This document shows positions 56,805 through 64,000 of a stretch of DNA of 64,000 nucleotides, in pieces. The first letter of the stretch is position 1. Each line of letters starts with the position of its first letter. The notes below the pieces were generated by a model that did not search any database, was not told where the DNA came from, and worked only from the letters and a program-made list of their open reading frames with translations. Made by a program: the position numbers and the translations under genes. Origin of the DNA: Paramecium tetraurelia (lineage: Eukaryota; Ciliophora; Oligohymenophorea; Peniculida; Parameciidae); contig NW_001799639.1 in assembly GCF_000165425.1 (NCBI RefSeq), forward strand, positions 92,702 through 156,701, in the 5' to 3' direction.

Positions 56805-59800
56805 CAATTATTAAATGTTTAATAATTCATTTCAATATTGAGTGTGTTATGGTTCTAATGATGCACTTATTTTTTTATATTAAAGTATATGAAAAACCCT
56901 GTAACGAACAAGATCGTCAGAAATATACCCAATAAGATCCATTATTGAGTGGATTCCTGTAAATTGTTAGTATAGTTCATCTCTATTATTGGCAAAGGAT
57001 ATGTGAGTTCTTCAGTCTAATACTCTATTTATAATTGCACTTTCCCAACCACACTCAAATACTTCGCTTATTGGTCTTTGGTCGTAAAAGTGACAGTAGT
57101 AAAGTTACTCGTATTGCTTTATTCAACAACCTAAGTGTATTTACCATAAACATTCGTCTTATTGTTGACATAATTGGATTCAAACATGCAGGCAAGACTC
57201 TTTTCGCCAATTGCTTATTGCATCCTTACAATAAAATAAATATGGATTGCTTAAATATCCTGTTTTACTTATATAAGATTTGGGATATGGATGATCAAAT
57301 TATCATCAACTTTGTACCAATCTACAGATTTATCACTAATTTCAAATGATGTTTATGGGATAACTTCTCCTTAATCAAAAGTCTGTTATTTGATAAAATA
57401 TGATGAAATTTTATTTTTGTTGTCATCTTGTGTATGACTTGATATCAATTTCACTAGAAAATAATATTTACCTTCATCAAGTTATAGAATCGATTGAATA
57501 TGATCTTTCGATGAATTCATCACTTAGATTTCAAATATTTATTTGGCAAGATTAGTTTCATTTTTTGTTCCTTATACTAATATAGATCCAGAGCAAGTAA
57601 ATACTTCCAAGAAGAGTTTTGATTTTTATTACAAAAAGACTTCATAATAGTTTGGTTATCCCATCTTAGTTAACTAATATTGTGATATGCTATCAATTAA
57701 AGCATTTAACTCACCATTTGTAATTATTACTCCAATAAAAGTCTAATTATGTAAGGCCTTGATGGAAATTTCATACAAACCAAATTAATCATACAGGTGA
57801 TATGAGATAGCTTTCGGGTATTTATTAAAATAATTAATAGGTTTGATGGAAGTATGAGTAATATCAAAATATAGATTTTCAATGGATTGATGAATATTTT
57901 AGATTTGTAGAGTTACAAACTTCTATTGATTATTAGATGTTTGAGTGACTGATTGATATTAGAGTTTTATAGTCTCCTGAGCTTTTATTTAATAAGTCAT
58001 CATCTGACCCAAATGAATAGTGTAAGTCTATTTCTCAATTCTAACTGCACTGATCATAAAGACAGAAACAGGTACCAATGATTCAACTTTTATTGTAATC
58101 AATGATTCTAAGGTTTTCTTTTTTTCGAATAGAATTAAGGTGTCCTATTAAATTCTGGATGTCAGATCTGCTTCATCATTATGCAGAAGTTCTTAACCTT
58201 CCTTCAAATATAATCTAATGTCCCCGCTTATCAATGAGACACTGATTTGAACATCAACATTTGAATAAAAGCGATATTGAGAAGACTCTGACTCACTCAA
58301 AACTTCTCTCCATTGAAGATTGTCGTATAGGGTAGTCTAATACTTTTGACCACTAAATTCAATCAAACCTTTACTATTCCCTTAGACGGCTGTAATTTCA
58401 ATTGAATAAACGCAACCCACTTTTTCGCAAGTCTTCACTTTAAATGATTTTTGTTTATCAACAATTTCATCAATAAACAAATGATCATTAATACTAATAA
58501 TAGTTTCATCATCAATAGACTCCAATGCTTTTGCCCTGACTTACAATTTACCTTGGAACGCAAACACAATGATTTTATATTCCTTATCATTTGGATCATC
58601 TCTAAAAATGTAATAATGAGGTATGTCTTCATGGAATAGAACATCAAATGGATAGCCAAGGAAAGCATTGACAAATTTTGCATCGTCAGTATTGTAATTA
58701 ATTTAAAATTCACATTCTTCTTCCCCAAACACGCCTATGATATAATCATCCTTTGCCAAATATCGATTATTCACCTCTTATAGAATGTAAGTTGTTCTAA
58801 AAATATGTGACCACTATTGATTAAATTCAGATAGGCTGGGTCTTTAGTCTTTCCCTTTAGATATTCTAGCATTAACAAATTCACCACCTCCTTTGACATG
58901 AATATTAACTTGTATCGACTTAACATCTTATGTTAAACTGAGTTTGTAATATTTGGTTTAACCTTTTTAAATAACGTCGATAATAGGGTCTGATAGAGTC
59001 AATAGTTTAACTTCTTCATAGACACCAATCGTATAGGTGTCATTTTAATAATGAGGCTCTATAGGTTAAACACGGATGTATAAAACCTAATACTTCTCAG
59101 TTTCAGGGATTGTAAAACTTTAAAATTAGGTGAAATAGGAATGTGCTTTGAATGTTTCATATCTCAGATCAGAATTATCTTTGTTACCAAAGTAAGGCTC
59201 AATATTTGCTTGACTTCCTCCATAGGAATACCACTGCAATGAGAGTTCTTTATTCTTGAGGATATAATAGAATAGAGTTTCTTAGTCAAAAGTGACAGTT
59301 TAGGGATATCCTTCATGGAGTTGAATTAAACTATTATTATATTTTGTAGATATGGTGTAGAAGATTGTTCCTGATGATGAGGTCACGGCTATATAGATGT
59401 AACACAGATTCTTTTCGTTAATCTTAGTTGTATTCTAAGGGCATTACAAATCAGTATCGGGAATAGTTAAATTCTTTCCAATAAGATAGATATTGTAATG
59501 TTTGAGGCTTGGATGTGTATTTTTCTGATCTAATGATATGAACATGTCTAAATCAAATACATCATTGCCTGAGTAGATATCTTTAGTAATTATGAGATTT
59601 CTAGACTGCATAGGTAATTTATAATATCGAAACTTTTTTTCTGCTACAGTGCCTATAATCTATTACCCAACTTGATAAAATTCAATATCTCCATGCAAAG
59701 TATATTGGATGATAAATTCTCCGTGATCATTCAAATTCTGGACACCAATATAATATTAAGTTGCATAGTTAGGATCATCAATGTTAATTTCTATTTGCTT

Positions 59801-61109
59801 TTAGTCTTTCCATTGATAACTATTGCTATCAGGTATTTCTTTATTTTTTAGATTGGACTTAACATACATAATGAAGTTGCCTTCAATGTTTTATAATGAA
59901 ATTGTAAAATTTTGTTTCTAGGTTAATTAAATATAAAAGAAACTGTATTGATCCCCAGATAAGTATTTTTGAGGTACTCCACTTTGCAATTAGATGAAAT
60001 AGGTTTGATTAATGGTTTAATATCTTTCCACTTAAGTGTAAATACCATAATGGCATTAAGTATTACCATAAACACTCAAATAGAAAGTTTTAGCATTGCT
60101 AGCTTTCAATTAGGATAAACTCTTCATTTCAAATTTATCAAAATTGGGATACTGTTCTGATGAGCTGCCATACAACGTACATGTTCCATTGTATTGAGTG
60201 ATTTAGAATTTTACACTTTTTATATTAGTATCATTGGGAATATTGTACAAATAATAAATATAGAATCCTTCTTCAACATGAAATTGTTCTTATTGTCCCT
60301 CTCTCAAAACAACATGCTATTCCTGATGTTTAGCCAAAATACGAAATTGTGTTTTAGAATCACTTTTCAATCCAATTAAATAATAGCAATCTTAGCAATC
60401 ATTATGAACAAAAGTAAGCGATGATTAAGTCAGATGCATGGCTGTATCAGTGTTATTGGCTTCATAATCACTCAAAGTGATCTAGCAATCCTCCTTACTA
60501 CATTACTTTAAGAATTTTTCTGCTTAATTAGCTGTAATCTGCAAAGTAATTTATTCGGTTGATTAGTTTGGTTTCAATTTAAATTGAAGGATCTCCTTCT
60601 CTACTAATTCACCGCTATTATGAAATTTAGTTTTACCTGAGTGGAATGTTGTATTCCAACTATTGGATACCATCCAAAACATATGTAACCAAAGAATAGC
60701 CTGATACAACTTCACTAGAAACACCAATATAGAATTGATTATCTGTGCAATTAACTGCTTGTCTTTCTTAGTAGGAAATTGAGAGTTATTACAGGAACCA
60801 AGATCCTGTTTGCCATTCGTAATAATCTAATAGCTTTGGTTCCCTACTTTAGGAATATTCATAATTACGTATCACAATCTACAGCTACCTTAGGATTTCC
60901 AATCTATGGTAGCAATTATACTATCAAAGTACGATTCTACAACTTTTCTGGATTGTGCAATTATAATCTATATACCTTAAAATCATAGGCTTCGATTGCA
61001 TCATCGACTACTTCATTTAACCCAATTTATTTCACTAATAAGATTGTTGAATTTCATTACCTGTTCCATTCACCAATGCCATGGTAAGCATCAATAGGTA
61101 TATGTGCAT
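56804..61109 (-). CDS. Large type I membrane protein with repeated beta-sandwich units
   Basis: About 1,350-1,400 residues. The signal peptide (MHIYLLMLTMALVNG) is followed by many related units of about 100-130 residues. In each, an aromatic-rich FYIG/YYxL strand pair alternates with Asn/Thr/Lys turns: YYKLSLTQDVKSIQVNIHV, YYIGVQNLNDHGEFIIQY, IYIAVTSSSGTIFYTI. They resemble PPC-like (pre-peptidase C-terminal) beta-sandwiches. The C-terminus has one membrane span (ILLGIFLTILFVTGFFIYF) and a short Asn/His-rich tail. Cysteines are paired and sparse. Several 22-26-nt introns occur near the N-terminus. Probably an extracellular, sensing or adhesion surface protein; family name not recognised. Internal splice detail is approximate. 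Confidence 0.8.
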
Positions 61110-61258
61110 ATTATATAATTATTTAATATTATTATTCTAATAATTACTTCACTTTAAGATTCATATCAATCTAGCATTTCTATTTTTATGATTATCTAGC
61201 TATTTATTTCATTAAAAATGAGAAATACCAAATAAATTTTATTTTTTTATAATAAGCT

Positions 61259-62512
61259 ATGGGTCAAGCAGTTAGTTCAAATAATCCTCTGGATTACAAA
61301 TTTGATATCCCAAGACCGTAATTTAACAGGGGCGAACTCGACGCCTTAAAAAGTAATGAGCTAGAAAGCCTCAAAAACCTTAGAATCTATACTGACTTGG
61401 ATATTGATGACCAAGGATTTAATTTCGAAAATATTGATTGTTTCGACTTTGAGGAAAATGCATAAGGTGCTGGAGCATATTACTATGGTAAGTTAGTTGG
61501 TGGAAGGAGGAAAGGTTTAGGAATTTAAGTGTTTGAAGAAGCAAAGTCTGGAATTAGGATGGCCTTCGGAAATTTTGAAGACAATTTACTTGAAGGCTAC
61601 GGATTAGCAATATATCACGATAACACTTATTATCATGGTTAATGGAAAAAAGGGAAATGTGAAGGGTTTGGTTATTACACTTCTAGTTTTGGGGATTTCT
61701 ATCTTGGAGAATGGAAAGGTGGTGAATTTATCACTGGCATTTACAGAACGTATAAGCAAGATCATCTATTTTAGATCAGACTTTGAGTATGTAGGGCAGT
61801 TAAGTTAAGGCAATTTTCATGGAATTGGAAGATGTTATTATTTTGATGGAGCCATAGTCCAAGGAAATTGGAGTTATGATTAATTAGAGGGATTCGCTAA
61901 TCATTAATTTCCGAATAAGGATAACTATGTCGGTTACTATAAGAAATCTCTTAAGCATGGGATTGGAATTTTGTATGAGAATTCAGAATAAAAAATATAT
62001 GAAGGAGAATTCTTTTTTGATCATTTTCATGGTCTCGGAAAAGAAATTGACTAAGATAAAAAATAATTTATTTCTGCTGTTTTTAGATAAGGTAAACCCT
62101 ATTTACTTTACAGTAAATAAATATATCAAGGAGAAAATTAAGGAGACTAAGAGTGGATTTTGACAGATTATGACTAAAATTAATAGGAGGTGGATAGAAG
62201 CTTATGTGTTATTAGTGATTACAATTTTGAATAGAATTTATCTCAAGGAGGAGATAAATATGTATTAGATTTTAATATGCTTAGGAATAATTTAATAAAG
62301 ATAATCAAAATTTAATCAATGAAATGAATGTAATTTTGAAGAAAAGTGAAGGATATAAGAAGGAACACTAAATATTAGAAAAAAGACTTAAATAATTAAC
62401 AATATTACATTAGCTATAAAAATGGCATTACGAATAAAACTAAGATAGATTTCCTCATCATTTTAGAAGCTAATATCAAAAGTTTCTCTAATAATAATAA
62501 CAATAACAATGA
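61259..62512 (+). CDS. MORN-repeat protein with N-myristoylation signal
   Basis: About 400 residues. Starts MGQAVSSNNPLDYKF (Gly2, Ser6: likely myristoylated). A leader is followed by MORN units: GAGAYYYGKLVGGRRKGLGI, YYHGQWKKGKCEGFGYY, FYLGEWKGGEF, YVGQLSQGNFHGIGRCYYFD and IYEGEFFFDHFHGLGKEI. The tail is a coiled coil (NVILKKSEGYKKEHQILEK) ending in a short poly-Gln. Introns: 25 nt (GTATAAG...TTTAG) and 23 nt (GTATTAG...CTTAG). MORN proteins bind phospholipids and organise membrane-cytoskeleton sites in ciliates and apicomplexans. A membrane-associated scaffold role is inferred. Confidence 0.9.
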
Positions 62513-62589
62513 TGAATTTATTCAACAATTTATAATCAATTATATGAAATAATTATAAATTTAATTCCATTAATATAAATATTATATTA

Positions 62590-64000
62590 TCATTTCTTTA
62601 CCCATGCATGATAAAATGCAGATGAAGAAGACAAAATAAAAAAAATGCTATAAAATATAGTTAGTAACTTAGCAATGGATTTTGTTATTATATAATGATT
62701 ACGAACGACCATTATTAATGTAAATAAGAGATTAAGGAAAGCAGCTAATATAACCATTAATTTAAAAGCGTTTTATTCTATGTCTATAATACTGAATAGA
62801 TTGAACTTGATGGGGCCTGAATTAACAAAGTTTTGCTTAAGAAACGCAACGCTGAAGCCAATCAAATTGGTGAACATTTGTCCAACTATAGTATTAGCTA
62901 AATCAATTACAATAAATTCCATTTAATGCCATGATTGCTATTAATAAGGTTATTTATTACCATAACCTTCTTCTGCTAATGAAACTAAAGTGATGCAATC
63001 AGGGAGTACATTCCCCATAGCGATTAAGCTGAATCCCAAAAATGTCTTATTCAATTCTGTGATAATTGCCCAAAATTAGAGGAAGTCTATCAGTAATCCA
63101 GATAAAAAGAATATCCACACTAAGGAACCTAAAATACAATATAGTTGAATATAAAAAAAATAGTTGGGAGGAGTTCTTTAGGAAGGAGTAGTTGTGTTAA
63201 TGAAGATTGACATTCCAAATCCAAACATCAAGGCCAAAAAGTAAACCCACCAAGGAGGGAAACCAAACACAACAGAAACCAAGAAAACTGATCCAGGTAT
63301 AGGGAAAACTAAAATAAGTAAATCTTAAATATATTGAATTACTTATGGCTTAATTTTTATCGAATTGATCTTCTTGAGGTTTTGGCAATGTGAATTTTAG
63401 TATCATTTACAATGGATATATGATTACAGCCCTAACTTTTTCATGCATTGATAATCTTTCCCATTTTTATTTTTGGGTTTCTAAATTGGCCATAGTAAGC
63501 TTAACTGCTGATCTGAATTTCTTAGCAAGCATCTTAACTCTTGCATCTCCAGAGACATAATTTAGTCTAATCAATGGCGTTGCCCACTTTACTGGTTTTG
63601 CTGCTTATTCCATTTCTGATTTTTTATCCCATAAATAAATTAATTTCATATCATCAAATTTCTATGCAATCTCTAAATCGTATTTCGCCTCATTAACAGT
63701 CTAAACTCTCTCTCCTAAACTATCTTTTCTGCTTTTTAATATTTTGTCTCTCTCCTAATAGTAAACCAAAGACACCAAAATCAAATACAAAACTGTAAGT
63801 GAGATACTGGAAAAGTAGGAAATCTGACCTATCACTCCAAATACCATGATAACAAATATGGAAATTATTTGAAATCCAACATTCCTCCAGAAATGCACAG
63901 GCTCCATCTTTATTTGAGATTTAGATGTCTTTGTAATCAAATATACGCCTATACTACACAAGAACTAAACAATATAATTTTTGTTCTTAATTTACAAATC
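62590..64000 (-). CDS. Cation/Ca2+ exchanger (CaCA superfamily), 5' partial
   Basis: The C-terminal part of a Na+/Ca2+- or K+-dependent exchanger; the start lies beyond 64000. The window shows a transmembrane cluster (GVIGQISYFSSISLTVLYLI), a cytosolic loop (QERDKILKSRKDSLGE ... KKFRSAVKLTMANLE) and then the alpha-2 repeat: FLGFSLIAMGNVLPDCITLV, ANTIVGQMFTNLIGFSVAFL. In the family this repeat (GLTxLAWGNSxxDxxxxxxxA) lines the ion path; here the Ser of GNS is Val and PD replaces GD. More hydrophobic segments close the protein. NCLX/NCKX6-type identity is plausible. Confidence 0.86.

Overview
The window looks like macronuclear DNA of a Paramecium-type ciliate. Three things seen in the sequence support this. 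TAA and TAG occur inside almost every conserved protein at positions where glutamine fits, and genes end at TGA. Genes are cut by very short introns (about 19-34 nt, mostly GTA...TAG). Genes are packed tightly on both strands in AT-rich DNA. Almost all standard-code ORFs are therefore only fragments, and the models below were built by hand in the ciliate code (TAA/TAG = Gln) with these introns spliced. Intron edges were chosen by frame and homology, so individual junctions can be wrong by an exon.

Layout. 1-10 kb: kinesin-13 (5' end outside), proteasome RPN1 (+), then a minus-strand run of a coiled-coil protein, an RP2/TBCC-domain protein, a small ORF and a multi-exon membrane protein. 10-18 kb: a PRMT1-like arginine methyltransferase, a small protein with a weak TFIIB-like look, an ATXR3-like SET methyltransferase (+) and a ceramide synthase (-). 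18-24 kb: PH-ORP lipid-transfer protein (+), a Spc25-like kinetochore candidate, a RING-CH membrane E3 and a histidine acid phosphatase (all -). 24-37 kb: a divergent ER Hsp70, a coiled-coil protein head-to-head with IMP4, a thioredoxin-like protein, histone H2B, an auxilin-like J protein, a STIMATE-type membrane protein, a coiled-coil protein and a TDY MAP kinase. 37-47 kb: RING protein, small protein, secreted H-type lectin/crystallin-like protein, a two-module CxxC protein with a Gln/Glu tail, a hypothetical, RRP6 and a histidine-kinase-like membrane protein. 47-64 kb: MCM5, hypothetical, ArfGAP with a TAA-encoded poly-Gln, serine-carboxypeptidase-like pseudoenzyme, MGSSCC acylated protein, two hypotheticals, phosphatidylserine decarboxylase, a large type I repeat protein, a MORN protein and a cation/Ca2+ exchanger (5' end outside).

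The genes are ordinary eukaryotic housekeeping and signalling genes without operon logic. Neighbours share no evident pathway, apart from loose themes such as lipid handling and membrane or ER traffic. I recognised no tRNA, rRNA, transposon, virus-like element or CRISPR array. The most unusual signals are an apparent in-frame TGA (or one-base shift) in the SET gene, a one-base shift in MCM5, an Hsp70 and a carboxypeptidase that have lost catalytic residues, a Spc25 candidate, a duplicated CSNFT/CxNC module, and extremely tight gene spacing (11 bp head-to-head, and a shared base between a stop and the next start).
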